Notes: generated from the letters alone by a model not told the origin. A stretch of DNA of 64,000 nt from Apoderus coryli (GCA_911728435.2 OU452204.1:13950001-14014000), one strand, 5' to 3'. Positions 34,400 through 46,539 are shown, counted from the first letter of the stretch. A program made the numbers and translations.

Positions 34400-35850
34400 A
34401 AATGTATCCGTTTGGTGGGTAGTTTTGATTACAATAAGTCGGTGCCAAGCCCAAGCTCGAAACAAAATAAATCTATATTTACCTACTACCTATTTGGCTT
34501 GGTACCGACTATTATGTGCATTGTTGTCTTTTGAATGATATTTGTATTTTGTTATTTTTCGTATTTTTTATTAGTTCTTTTGACAGCTCTGGTGTCATCA
34601 ATACACCTGTATCCCGAATTGCACCAAATTGCGATGCTATTGAACAAGCATATAATCCTAAATATAATATTATTTTTCAACTTTGAATGTACATATGAAA
34701 TTTGTATCTTAAAATTAGTCAAAGAATCACCCTTTAAAGTTTGTACAAGTACTTATGCAACACCCTGTATACATAGATACTTTGATTTGCAATTTACAAA
34801 TCTGTTAAACTAGGTAATGCTGTTTTTTTTTATTTACTTTCAAATATGGTGTTATGTAATTGTATTCAAATTAAATGTTTGGGGATGATATTTACGAGTT
34901 TTATTTTTTTATATAGAGAAACTGTTATTCAGTTTTTAAGGATCAATCTGAAGCAGACGATTGTACTTGTTAAAACATGAAAAAAGTTATTGTCGTGATA
35001 CTTTTAACACCCTGTTGGTGGGTTTTTAAAGCTTTTTACGAAACGTGTTAACAATACAATCTACATAAATCGTTATTTTTTTAAAGTTTTATGATCATTG
35101 CACAAAAACCAATATTAGGGAGACTGTAAGTTTTTTTTCAATTCGGCGTTGCAGAATTTGAACCTAATTGTGATAATTGTGTTATTTTACTAGTATAGAT
35201 ATTTTTGAGTAAATTAATTCGGTTATAATCGATGAGTAGAATCTTTGGAGTAAAATACATTTCACAAAAACCCTGAACCATGTTTCTCAATAGATTTAAA
35301 TTTTCATTAAAAACAGATTAAAAATTCTAATTTTTTACATCCTGCATTTCGAAACCGTATTTTTTTAAATAATTATTGTCATGCTGGAAATTTCAAACCT
35401 TATTTACTTCAGCAACTTGTAAAAAGCACAGCCTTTTTAATATTAACATTTCTTAAAATCGATAATACGCGATAACGATGACTTTCTATCAATATCACAG
35501 AAGGATACATTTATTACGTATATAATTTGTTAGATTTTACATCTCCGAATTGAAACACACGCAAAAAATGTGCATAAAAAAGTTAGGGTAGCATTTCACG
35601 CCTGTATGAGTCTGAGATTTATTTTTTCATAATGTTAACAAGTTGAATCTGCTGTTTGAGTTTGATCCTTAAAACTGAATCAGATAATAAGCGGAAGTCC
35701 TATCTATAACGCCAAATTTCGTTAATTTAAATATAACTTTTTGATGCATCCTTATATCCGAAATTTAAAATTAAATGACTAAAATAATATTATTTTAGTC
35801 ATTTAAAATTATTGTCTAAAACATTTAATGAACCAGCCCTGTATATTTAT
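34400..35850. other. Unassigned intronic sequence with decayed MITE pieces
   Basis: Phrases such as CACCCTGTATAC (34761), CACCCTGTTGG (35009) and CCTGTATATTT (35838) look like mariner-type ends, but I could not pair them into elements. No coding exon is recognised. A perfect palindrome lies at 35771-35806. Confidence 0.4.
35771..35806. repeat. Perfect 36-bp palindrome
   Basis: TTAAATGACTAAAATAAT is followed immediately by its exact reverse complement with no spacer. It would extrude as a cruciform or form an RNA hairpin. Confidence 0.8.
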
Positions 35851-38330
35851 ACTATTATAGTAATTTCTTTTATTTTCGTCCATACACATTAATCTTTGCG
35901 TAGATAGGTGTACGTATACCATATAATTTTATATTAACCGACAAAAAACACTGCTGCACAGTAGTACATATATGATACCTATAATATAAAAACAAACTCC
36001 CACCTCGTAGGGGAAAGTATACTCGTCCTTGTCTAACATTGCCCATATGATTATTTTATTTCAACACAATACATATAACACCATCTACAATTTCCATAAT
36101 TTCCATGGTTACATGTTTTTCTAATAGATGTAGCTCGTGTCGAGACAGTTTCAATTTTTGTTTTCTTTCCCATATACGCTGACTATCTATTGTGTAGATT
36201 AATCTTTGCCGCAATCATCAATTTGATGTCACTCTGGGTCTAAAGATCGTCCATGCCTGTAACAAGGGAATTAAATTAAATCTGTTGGAGTTGTTCAAGG
36301 CTGTGAAGCATCTTATGTTTTGAGCGATCAATTGAAGTTTGAACCTTTCGCTTTATTCGATTCTTTACTGTACCTAAACATACTCAGTTGCTGAAAATAT
36401 ATCCTAGAAGACTTATGGTTTGCAACTTTTGTGTGAAGGAAACAGAATTATTGTTGCAGTCACAACTAAGTTGTAGCGTTCCAGTGGTTCAAGGTTATTA
36501 ATTAATGCGCGCGTATAATATTTCATCTAATTAATTTCAATTATTACTATAATAATTTGGATATTACAATGGACAAACAACCTACCTCATAAAAACTACA
36601 GATATAAATAAATATCATCACCTACTCGAGACTGTCTTTATATGGTGATTGTTTACATTTACAAAATATTTGCATTTAAAATTGTTTAGAGCAACATTTT
36701 CATTTTTTTTATCTCATTTTTTTTTTTTATTAATAATTTTAATTAATGATATTCACAACAGTAGAATTATCTAATGGATATGCTAATTGTTTAACAAATG
36801 ATGAACAAATAAATATTATTTTTTATTCAAATTTTGACATTGGTGATGTGATTATTATCTTTTTTACATATTTATTATCTAACCCACATTCTAAATGTTA
36901 CATATTTTACTAGAAGTACGTTTTTGCGAAATTTAAATTAAGTAGTCGGACGAGCGTTTTAGATTTTGTCAGCTTAAATGTTGTCATATACTTAGAGGTA
37001 TGTAGTTTACTTAAAACTCTATCGATTATAAACAAAGGATTTCTTTGGTTACTTGTTGTTCAAATTGGAAGTCTGGAATTTTTAAATTGCAATAACTGTC
37101 GTAAAATATACTGTTAATATCGAAATTTTGTTCTAATTATTGATTAACATAATATGATGTTAATCAGTTAAGCCGATCGTCTTGTAATTAAGATATAAAA
37201 ATTAATTAGTTTTATTGAAAAAGAAAACGATTGAAGACTTTTCTATTATGGCTTGGATGCCATATTTATTTTCGTTACATTAAAATAATCGTACTTATAT
37301 AAGAAAATTTACAATTCAACATTCCGTTAACACATTTTTATTAAATAAATACATAAACAATAATTTTGTGTCACGTTTGAATCGCAATTATTATCTTTGT
37401 ATTAAAAGACGTATAATGTATACTTTAATTAAGTTAGCGGTTTTGTAGATTTTTCATTCTACGTTGCAATTAACATTTATGTAAAATTTTGTCCATTTTA
37501 ATAATCATGAATTATGATTTCAGTCGATATAAATCCGCGTAGGCGTATGCAAGTATCTTCACAACACTGGAATTTTCCGCGGAAATTTCAATTGTTTTCA
37601 CTAAAACAATTATTCATTTGTGCGTTTATTTACGTTTGAGAGTGTATTGTGTTATGCGGCAATTTTTAATTTGATTTAAATGTGTAAATCTGTTAAGGTT
37701 GAGTGTAAAATTTTAATTAATATTTATTGTTGGTGCCCCAAATAAGTGCCGTGTGGAACTCCATAATATTTTACACCACGTTTTACAGAATTTTGATTTA
37801 ATTTATTGCCTAGGGTTTGGGATTTATTTTTGTTTATTTTTTATATTAACGTTTTAAACAAATTTTCACTATTTTATGAATATATCGTTGATGATCTTTT
37901 TCGTTAAATTTAAAGTTTAATACACAACGATATTTAAATAATTAGATGTGACAATTGAATTTGTGGCTTCTTTTATACTGCTGGATACATAAGAAAGCGG
38001 TTTAATTTAATTAATTTTTATTACATATTAGGCGTTATCCTTCTACGCAATTTTCACTCAAGTTCCTTTTACAAATTTGATTATACAGTTAACTGATAAA
38101 TTAACCTCAAAATGTTTCATAGCCAGTGATAATTTTGATAGTTTGTCGTTCCTTTTACAGAAAATTCAAGTGTAGTGAGCGGTAGATATTTATGTCATAT
38201 CAGACCAGCTGATCTAAGTTTGTAGAAGGATAAGGCCTATTTTTAACTGCTTTTAAAATACGTCAATGCTTTGTTATTAACAATAACTTGAAAAATTGAT
38301 CTCGGCCATAAAATGCAATTAAATTTATTT
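35850..38330. other. AT-rich intronic sequence
   Basis: Apart from the 31-base inverse repeat copy at 36178-36208, I see no ORF, exon or element. Confidence 0.5.
36178..36208. repeat. 31-bp perfect inverted repeat, right copy
   Basis: Exact reverse complement of 32642-32672. Confidence 0.7.
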
Positions 38331-38940
38331 ATTTAACAATTCGGGGTACACACAGATCAAAGATCCAAAACAGTACCCACAGTATAATATACATGTTCAG
38401 TGGGTTAATCAATAGAACTTAAAAAAAAAACAAATCATACATAAGAGTGCAAATACAATAGTTAGTCAATCATATTTCTTGCAAATATCTTAAATGTATA
38501 TTTAGACATAGTGAGAAAATCGAAATCCACAATCAAAGAATTAAAAGTCTTTAACATCCTACAGATAGGAGAATTTTGTCCAGCATTAGTTCGTCTAAAT
38601 GGAATAACAAATAACTCATTGTTCCTCAATGTTCTAAGTGGCTCGTTAAAAATAATGTTTTCTAAAATAGAATCTGACTGCAGTAAGCCTTTTAAAATCT
38701 TAAATATAAATAATAAATCAGAGAGTTGCCTTCTCTTTTGCAATGATATTATTGAATATCTTCGCATAATGGGATTGTAATTCACGGGAAAACTCAGTAT
38801 GATGTCGGACTTATACGCCAGGTCGTCTGCATAAAGTTTAAATTGGGAATTTTTGAAGCATGTGTCACTGATATATATAATAAAAAAAATTGTAAACATT
38901 TTGATGCTGTGATTTTCGCCGTGGATTCCTGCAGTTGATT
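38330..38940 (-). mobile_element. LINE 3' fragment with internal deletion
   Basis: The minus-strand ORF at 38899-38462 begins with FIIYISDTCF...FKLYADDL, the catalytic (Y/F)ADD block of an RT, and then jumps to a C-terminal segment (YNPIMRRYSIISLQKRRQLS...IFKILKGLL, MLKTFNSLIVDFD). The normal 150-200 residues between these parts are missing, so the copy is internally deleted. A TTATTTATTTAACA sequence at about 38322 (+ strand) is probably its 3' tail. Confidence 0.75.
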
Positions 38941-38944
38941 GTGT

Positions 38945-39595
38945 GTTTTTAGACCAGCCTAATCCAACAAAAGTAGTTTGCTCACAAAGAACCTCTAAGC
39001 AAATGGCCCGTTATTTTCGAAAACCGGATATATCGCCACCTTGCCTTTAGAGCAACTTAGACCCTTCAATTATGAATGGTACACAACGGTGGAAAATATT
39101 TTGTAAAACAATAAAGCCATTAATCGATGAGTATAACATTTTTATGTTTTGAGAAAATTAAGATAAACTGTTGCTGATTCTATTCTTTGCGTTTGGCACT
39201 AATATATTTATTACTAATCTCAAATAACAAGAAAAATACTAAAAACGTTACTAGATAATAAGAAAACGTAATTTTGTGGATATTCGTCCTTCCTCCAGAT
39301 AAGCCTATTCGCCCTACTTTTGCCGTTGTGTTAAAACAAAAATTAAGCACGCGAATTTAGTTTTTTTATTATAACTTCCTTTTTGTCTTTCTGTTATGAT
39401 TGTCCTTTTGTCAAAATGTGTTCAGAACAAATTTGGCGCGTTCGTCCTTTTGGCAAAAATACCGACGATTTGGTGAAGATCAAAATTAGACAATTAGTTT
39501 TACCACTTCACCAAAACAATTATTTAAAACTACGTTTGAGCTGTTAGCAAAAAGTGTTTGGTGTTAATTAATTTTAATCAGGCCATTTTCGATCA
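38945..39595. other. AT-rich intronic sequence
   Basis: No supported feature. The ATTATTATTATTATT run at about 39605-39620 borders the next LINE. Confidence 0.5.
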
Positions 39596-39599
39596 AAAA

Positions 39600-41112
39600 T
39601 ATTTATTATTATTATTATTAGTCGTAAAACAGTAAACGGTAAAACCGATGAAACTGTTGCTCAGTTCCTAATTTGAGCTTTTTGAAATATTGATGTCATC
39701 CTCACTCATCTTCTATAGCGAGTAGTGGACCAACTGATCGCCATGGTCCTCCATGAAATTGTCCAGCCTGTTCTTAAAGCTGTCAACCGTTTGCGCCATT
39801 ATCACCTCTTCAGGTAGGAAGTCTAGCACATCTCTCCTTGTCAAGTTTCTTACGATTGCCACGCAGATTAGGATTTCTAGCAGGATGAAATACATCGAGA
39901 TTCACCGAGTAGTAGCCACTAAGTATCTTGTATGTTTGAATTAGATCGCCTCGTTGTCGTCGATCATAAAGACATGTCAAATTTAAAAGCCTCAATCGCT
40001 TCTCATATGGTATATGGCTAAGTGCATGAGGTAGCTTAGTGAATCTCCTCTGAACCCTTTCCAATGCCTCTATGTCCTTAATGAAGTAGGGGGACCAAAC
40101 GCTGTTGGCATATTCCAATAGTGGTCTGACATACGATTTACACAATTCCAATATTAGAGAGTTTGATCTCGATTTGAAAGCTCTCTGTATCAGATACCAC
40201 AGTCATGCATATTAGCTTTCTTCACTGTGGCGGAAATATGGGCCTCCCAGTTCAAATCCGCTGTTACTATGACACCAAGATCCTTCTGCTGATTTACAGA
40301 TTTGACGGCATTTCCGTGGATGAAATATGGAGTCCTGGGATTATTAGCTCCGATGTGTAGTACCTGACACATCTCCAAATTCAAGTTCGCCAACCAAACC
40401 GCCGACCAGGACACTGCCCCATCAATGTCGATCTGGAATTCATTATCGTCTCGTAGTGGGTTACAAAACAATTTGGTGTCATCAGCAAAGAAACTCATGT
40501 TTGACGTGATGGTACTTGTTGAGTCTGATATATATGCCAGAAAAAGCAATGGCCCCAGTACAGACCCCTGCGGGACACCACTCAAGACCGGCAATTTAGC
40601 GGATAATGCACCATTCGCTCTAACTTGAAAAATTATTTTTGTAAGAAACATCTCAATCCACCTCAGGAGTGCCCCCCGCACGCCGTAATGCTCCAATTTC
40701 AGCAACAAACGAGCAAATGGCACTCTGTCGAACGCTTTCTCAAAATTCAGATACAACACATCCGTAGGCTGACCAACATCATTATGGCTGGTCCACACAT
40801 TGAGGTATTCCAGAAGATTCGACTCCACCGACCTCTTGGGCACAAACCCATGTTGTTCATTGAGAATAATATTTGATTCAACCAGAAATGAAGTCATATT
40901 TCTGGTAATGACTTTCTCCATGCATTTACAAAGTGCGCAGGTCAAACTAATAGGTCGAGAATTTTCTGCAGCGAACTTGTCACCATTCCTCCGGTAGAGT
41001 GATAATGTTGATGCATTTTTGCATTGACGTGGCCAATGGTCGTAATAATGATTCAATGCATCTCTGAAGAAACATCGGAGGAATTTCGTCCGCGCCGGGA
41101 CTTGAGTCTTGC
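39600..41112 (-). mobile_element. 5'-truncated CR1-like LINE
   Basis: Minus strand: FLRCFFRDALNHYYDHWP (about 41095) leads into the RT, then a C-terminal tail to about 39715 (LDNFMEDHGDQLVHYSL). An ATT microsatellite at the 3' end (39604-39620) completes the element. The endonuclease and early RT are missing. Confidence 0.85.
39713..41056 (-). pseudogene. CR1-like LINE reverse transcriptase, frameshifted
   Basis: The first part, 41056-40190 (288 codons), carries NSRPISLTCALCKCMEKVI, EQHGFVPKRSVESNL, LYLNFEKAFDRVPF, SGVPQGSVLGPLLFLAYISD and the catalytic FFADDTKLF. QQKDLGVIVTADLNWEAHI follows. A frameshift at about 40190 moves the rest to another frame, 40151-39810 (CKSYVRPLLEYANSVWSPYF, LERVQRRFTK, RRQRGDLIQTYKIL). 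A second shift precedes the C-terminus. The RRGDLIQTYKIL block and QKDLGV block are typical of the CR1/L2 group. Confidence 0.85.
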
Positions 41113-41792
41113 ATTTGTGTTTACTTTATCTCAAGATTTTTAGAATTATTAAAAATTAATACTTTTCGCACAAGATCGACGTCATAAGTTCCTGTAACTT
41201 CTAATTGGTTCTAGGACATATATTTACAGTTCCACACTGATTTTATACAAAAAAATTAAATATTTCGTGTATCTCTGCAGCTGTGTCTTTATTTTAACTA
41301 CATAGTTGTAATCTCATAGTGATTCATACAATTATGGCAAAATTCAATTTTCTTCATAATCATTTATAATTTAACTACTGGTGATGACCTAATCAAATCG
41401 ATTTTTCAATTAAAGCATTTCATAATTGTCTTTGATCTTTAATCCTATTTATTAATAACTTGTACTTATTTTTGGATATGCTTCGTAATAATTCGTAATA
41501 AAGCCAGAAGCAAAATGAACTGTTCAATGTTCTGAGTCGGCTACGAAAATATATTAATTTCTATATAGTTTTTTGGTTAGATTTTAATTAACCACACTGT
41601 GTATAATTTGTATTAAAATATTAAGATAAACCAAATCCCAAATAATTAAGTACTTAACTCATCTTATGTAGTGAAATAAGTTGTGGTTTGAATGTAAAGT
41701 GTCTTGTTACACATATTTTAGAGAGTAAATTCAAGTGTATGTGAGTCACTCTTAAAATTATATGATTTTTAAATTTTATGTAGTGTATAAAA
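41113..41792. other. AT-rich sequence upstream of candidate exon
   Basis: No feature seen. If the exon at 41793 is a first exon, its promoter would lie here, but I see no convincing motif. Confidence 0.4.
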
Positions 41793-41908
41793 ATGTATTA
41801 TAATAAACATTTACATCCGCCGATTGCAAAAAAGTTGGGAACTGAGGGACATAGACGTGTTGTGACTTATGTGGATAAAAGTGATTGTGAGATTCATGGC
41901 ACGAAAAG
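41793..41908 (+). CDS. Candidate alternative first coding exon
   Basis: ATG at 41793 (context AAAAATG, in-frame TAG just upstream) opens 38 codons plus two bases to the donor AAAAG|GTATTT. The product starts MYYNKHLHPPIAKKLGTEGH and continues RRVVTYVDKSDCEIHGTK, a composition unlike the random AT-rich ORFs around it. The donor phase (2) matches the acceptor phase at 42690, giving GTK-S-KQGPS. It could be an alternative start of WDR47 skipping the LisH/CTLH part, or the start of a separate gene. I do not recognise the sequence. Confidence 0.55.
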
Positions 41909-42689
41909 GTATTTAATTGCAAAAATGTATTTCAAATAACATAAAACTAAGAAAACTTCAATGTCAACTCCACGAAATTAACATTATTAAAAATTTTGTG
42001 GATTTGACTATGAAGTTTTGTGTGTTTTATTTTATTCGAAACTAACACATTGAATATGGATAATACTCGTATATTTCAAAAATATATTTGCTATGCACTC
42101 TAAGAGCGATTTAGTACATACGAAGGAGAATTAAAGTTAATCAGGCATTTTGTTGTACAAAATGATTTGCTGTAATATACAGGTTTCGGAATATTTTAAG
42201 TTACAGCCCTTTGAAGTTGGGAGACGAATTATTTCTCTCCACTATCTAAGAATTTAGATCAATGAAAGTTACCAGTTAATTGATATCAATAAAAGTGTAG
42301 TTCTTGACTGTTTTTTGTTTTAACACTGTAATGTTAATATGATTATTTTGCATCTGAACTTTTTCATGGTTCTACATTTTCTTATTTTAAAATTGATTTA
42401 AAAAGAACCATTCAATCTTAGGATTTGGTAAACTGAAAACAATTAAGTAAATAAAATGGCAAACTATACGAATGTCGATCTAATGCCCCCGAAACTAGGA
42501 AAACATAGTTTCTACCAAACTAGTCAATTTAAATGTATCTAAAAGGATTAATAAACTTTACAAGTTTGACCAACAATTAATGGCATTTTTACAACCAGCT
42601 TTAAAGTGAAGAAAATTAAAACAAAAACAGCAAAAAAAAAACACGTTTTACCGCATGTCTACATTGTATTCTTTTTTATTTATTTACAG

Positions 42690-42788
42690 TAAACAAGGAC
42701 CAAGTAGTAAACCTCAACTAAATGGAAACACCATGACTATTACAAGAAATTCATCATCTCCAAAGCCTCCCAATGGAACCATGTTTAG
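42690..42788 (+). CDS. WDR47: Candidate exon, Ser/Pro/Asn-rich linker
   Basis: The acceptor TTTATTTACAG and donor TTTAG|GTAATA delimit 99 bases, phase 2 in and out. They encode KQGPSSKPQLNGNTMTITRN followed by SSSPKPPNGTMFR. It can follow either WDR47 exon 5 (junction codon TGT) or the 41793 exon (junction codon AGT). Low-complexity linker of this kind separates the coiled coil and propeller in WDR47. Assignment to WDR47 rests on strand, phase and composition only. Confidence 0.55.
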
Positions 42789-43129
42789 GTAATAATTATG
42801 CATATTAAACTAATACTTCACCTGGTTTTAATACAAACACTGAAAGCTCATTTGAAATTATTTCACTTTTTATTCACGAATGAAAACTGATCATTATGGC
42901 TAAATTATTAAATTTTATAGTACATAGTACGTAGATACATTTTAAAAATATTATCAATTATGCACTGTGTGACGAATACACGAAATTTCGAGCTCAAAAC
43001 AATTTCGACTTTGATACGATAGTAAAATTATTTCTACACTTTTCAATCAACTACAATTTTTGTATTTATGACATTAAAACTTAAAAACAAACTACATTTG
43101 ATCACTTTACAAAAATAATTTGAGCTAAC

Positions 43130-43850
43130 GATGTTTTTGTATTTGGATAGGCAACGACGTATTGTATAACTGAGCACTTCGGGAAATAGTCAAAAACGGC
43201 CTATTGCCTCCATTCACTTGGACCTAAAGAGATCTTTTGTGAATGACTCTAATCTAGAGTTCCCGCCATGCAATCGCAGGGTTCAGTTGTATTTGTTGCT
43301 TCCTCTCAAAAAGACATTTATCGTCATTACTAAGGCCCATCTTTTTGTGGTGGAACCTCACAGGGTATTACCCTGTGAAAAAGCCTGTAATGCAACTGAA
43401 ATCGTTTCTATCCATTTCGATAAGTTTTTTGGCTTTTGAATCCGAGGCTCTCAGGGCTGGAATATTCCTCCAGTAGGGCTTTCATTGTTCCTTTTCCCAT
43501 TTATGCAATTCCTCGAATCTTTGCCCTTTGTAATGCCAAAGATGGGTGACGGACCGCAGAACGATATGATGGTCACCTGTTTCGTGTCCCACTATGCCTT
43601 CGTGTCTCGGCACTCAAGTATTGTTCTGTTGAGCTGCCAGTTGCTTCAAGGACTGTTTGGACTCCCATGCTAGCTTTGACTTCAGTGCGTTTAATGCAGC
43701 TGGGGCTTTTCTCTTTCTTGTTGTGTCCCTCAGCCTCGCACCAGTTTCTAATTTTATTTGCATGCAGCTTAATATGACCATTGTGTGTGTTCCCATTACT
43801 ATGAAAACAATGTCATCGGCGTAGCTTTATACATTGAAATCCGCATTATC
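43130..43850 (-). pseudogene. Decayed I/R1-type LINE remnant
   Basis: Reading on the minus strand from 43820: YADDIVFIVMGTHT (catalytic YADD), then IKLETGARLRDTTRKRKAPA, then in other frames GHETGDHHIVLRSVTHLW and HHKKMGLSNDDKC, which resembles the GHxxLxxHLxxMGLxxxxxCR region near the C-terminus of I-group elements. The jump between these parts and the many stops show an old, deleted copy, in intron sequence. Confidence 0.5.
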
Positions 43851-44225
43851 CATTTTTGAAATGAGGTGATTCAGGACTAGTTACCACAGAAGCTAAAGTA
43901 AGTAGGTCAGATCCGATTTTATGCAACTGGTACTTCGTGAATAGATCGTGATATGTGCAATTATTTCGTCCACGCCACGGTTCGAATTTGCCTGCAACAT
44001 ATACGTATAAGGTAAATTGCCGGATACGCTTAAAGCTCAATGTATAAGCACAACATGACAGCTTTTAGGATATTATAGCGAATCGTTTTTTATCTTTCAA
44101 TATCTTTTTGCACATCTATATTAGTTTTGAAAATGCTGCTTGAGGCCATTTTTCTGGTAGTTTCCGTGTCTGTTTAGTGGTTTGTCCAACAAGGGAATAA
44201 CGTATTTTCTATCATTTTATTTTAG

Positions 44226-44289
44226 GGGTCCTCCACAACAAATACAGCATGAACAAATAGGTCCTCCACAAGATAGTATTTATGACAAG
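44226..44289 (+). CDS. WDR47: Candidate exon, Pro/Gln-rich
   Basis: The acceptor TTTATTTTAG and a strong donor GACAAG|GTAAGTG bound 64 bases: phase 2 entry, phase 0 exit. It encodes RGPPQQIQHEQIGPPQDSIY-DK. It continues the 42690 exon in frame (FR-GPPQQ). The excellent donor and Pro/Gln-rich sequence make a real exon likely; membership in WDR47 is inferred. Confidence 0.55.
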
Positions 44290-45089
44290 GTAAGTGATAG
44301 ATTTACTAGATGGAAGGTGGCTTATGAAAATGCCTTTATGTCAAACATATTCCACGTGTTTATATTTTAAAATTATCTTCGGTTTCTGAGCGAGTTTTCG
44401 ATGTATGTATTTTTTATTACCCGTAGAGGATTTCTTGTTAAAAATTGATGTGGAATAATATTTTCAGTTAATGACTAACGATTATTTGGTAGTTAACTCT
44501 GTCATGATAACAAATAATTACGATATAATTCTTTTGTTAAAATCATTTAAACACTACCTACTTAATCTCAGGTTATTAATTTATTATTCAACAGCGCATT
44601 TAATTTATTATTTCATTATTAATTACGCCTTCTCTATATTAATGTGTTCGATCAAAGCTAGTATTTACCGCAAAACAATTACACGTGATGTTTGTTGCCT
44701 ACCTACACAGTATTTACATTATAATAATCAGGATCTTTTGTTGATAAACAAAAGAGTGGTGTGCGATTTAATTTTGATACAATAGAAAAAGGAATATTGA
44801 AATTTGGTTTAATGGATTGACATTATTATAAAGAAAAACAAATTTTTGATTTTCTTAGCTATTTTAAATTTCAAACTCTTCAAAATGCATTTGGAGTTTT
44901 ATTTATTTTCTAATATATTAATTAGAAAATGTAAGGATCTATGTTTCCTATTACACTGGCAAGATGGCTCAGAAATATTTCTGCCAAGTTTAAATTAATT
45001 AATTAAATTAAATTACATCGAAGAAGTGAACATTAACAAATCTAGTAATCTTTCCACAACAGAATAATGAAGTAGAGGATGGTAGTGGT

Positions 45090-45540
45090 CAAATGGATGT
45101 TGTGTGCACTAATTTCGAAAAAACGTTTTATAGGGTTGAATAGGTATTAAGAACATTGGATTCCTTGGGTATATCTAATAGCTTGGGTTTTTTGTGTACA
45201 TCGTCTTGGAGACAGGCGACAATAATGTTGAGCATAAGTGCCCCAGGGATGAAATTTGGGGCCGATATTCTCAAGAATCTAACATATGTACTGACTTAAG
45301 ATTGTTCGCTTTTGCGAATGTTTTTAAAATCTTTGAGGAAATAAAATTGTGCGCGGATTGTTATCTCCTTCAGGAAGCACAAGTTGAGAAAGTTCAATAA
45401 CTGTTTTATTTAAGGGACTGGGAGATTACGCTTTCAGTATATTATACGAGGGGACGGTCTTGACTCCGTAGAATGGTGGGGATGAAAGTTAGTGGTGGAA
45501 ATATTTTTAGTCGTGCCATGTTCTATGACTCATCATTAGT
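45090..45540 (+). pseudogene. Decayed LINE RT remnant
   Basis: + strand pieces in changing frames read EHWIPWVYLI, a broken VPQG-NLGPIFS block at about 45238-45270, then LRLFAFANVFKIFEEIKLCA where LFADDLKIF is expected. Many stops are present and the catalytic DD is replaced. Old copy in intron sequence. Confidence 0.5.
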
Positions 45541-45578
45541 ATAAATACAAAGTTTTATCATTAATTTATTAATTATAG

Positions 45579-45611
45579 TCGATCAAGCAACTTGATAGGG
45601 AAGAAAGAAAG
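45579..45611 (+). CDS. WDR47: Candidate 33-bp exon, coiled-coil segment
   Basis: AATTATAG|TCG...AAAG|GTATGG gives 11 codons, SIKQLDREERK, phase 0 in and out. Placed after the 44226 exon it reads DSIYDK-SIKQLDREERK, a charged helical segment resembling the coiled coil that precedes the WDR47 propeller (vertebrate proteins have a run of Gln/Glu/Lys/Leu here). A 33-base exon could be coincidental; the acceptor's pyrimidine tract is weak. Confidence 0.35.
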
Positions 45612-46249
45612 GTATGGGGAAAATCGGATACTGCGCTGTTATAAAGTTCCTGACTAACCAAGCAAAGTCTGTTCAAACAATTCCACTGTTAGCTTGGCCT
45701 TTCTCCAAGTTTGATTCCCAAACTGGTTTTAAACCATTACACTTCTGTAATTAAAGTATTAATTTAAAATTGATTTACACATAAAACATGGAGATTTTTA
45801 AACTTACCCAACAGCATAAAGACAACTGCCTTACCGAACAAATGATTTTGACAGCTTGCCTTTTTGAATTTCGTTCAGTTTAAAAATATAACCTACAATA
45901 ATAAATAAAGAATTTTAAATTTCTTAACTTTTGACAGTCGGTTATTGAGTATCAATTGTGTATCTTCTTCTGTATCATAGATTCATGACACATACTCATA
46001 TATCTCACTTTAACTCGCCCTTTTGTCCAACTTTGATGCCAACTGAAGTCATCAACCATATACACACACAGATCTGTATAGATTTACTACTTAGTCCACC
46101 AACACAAATTGTTAACAAGTTAACCAGTTATTAAATGACAGGTGACGTACTCAATAAGTTAGACATGCTTTTGTAAATTATAATTTTATCAGAAAATCTG
46201 CATTAATCTTAATGATTTATAAAAAGAAAATACCACAGGCCATACAATG

Positions 46250-46470
46250 TTTTTTTGTTGAAAATTATTGTTAATTTTTATGTAATGCTCGAGTTCTATA
46301 TTTAGTTTTCGTTTCTTCTTTCCACTAAGGTAAGTCGAACTTTTACAGTTATTATGTAATCTATTCATATGTATAATTTCCTTGTGTTATGTAATTCATA
46401 TCCAAACTGATGATTACCTTAGCTAGGGTCGAAACATGTATGTTATTTTGTTTGAAGAAGAGATAAGTAT
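46250..46470. repeat. Unassigned repeat with hammerhead-like core
   Basis: At about 46408-46440 the + strand reads CTGATGA, then an ACCTT/AGGGT hairpin, then C-GAAACATGT. Both hammerhead core boxes are present, but stem II is offset by unpaired bases (TT and C) and no closing stem I or NUH triplet is evident. Similar CTGATGA...GAAAC phrases lie at 21570-21592 (minus strand) and in the 33-kb fold-back. Confidence 0.35.
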
Positions 46471-46539
46471 TAAAACAATTTGGTGGATGTGACAGCGTTT
46501 TATTATCCAATATGTTATGGAAGAGATGTCATCGGTAAC

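Noticed and set aside
34535..34813. 92-codon ORF resembling a membrane protein
   Set aside because: Phe/Ile/Leu/Tyr content follows from AT-rich sequence; no homology-like motif and it overlaps MITE debris.
34760..35845. Complete mariner-type element from CACCCTGTATAC to CCTGTATATTT
   Set aside because: The two phrases are in the same orientation and do not form terminal inverted repeats.
44226..44370. Read-through of the 44226 exon as a terminal exon
   Set aside because: Sequence after the strong GTAAGTG donor loses coding character; splicing is more likely.
46400..46445. Active hammerhead ribozyme
   Set aside because: Both core boxes are present but stem II is displaced and no stem I or cleavage triplet can be paired, so I list it only as hammerhead-like.
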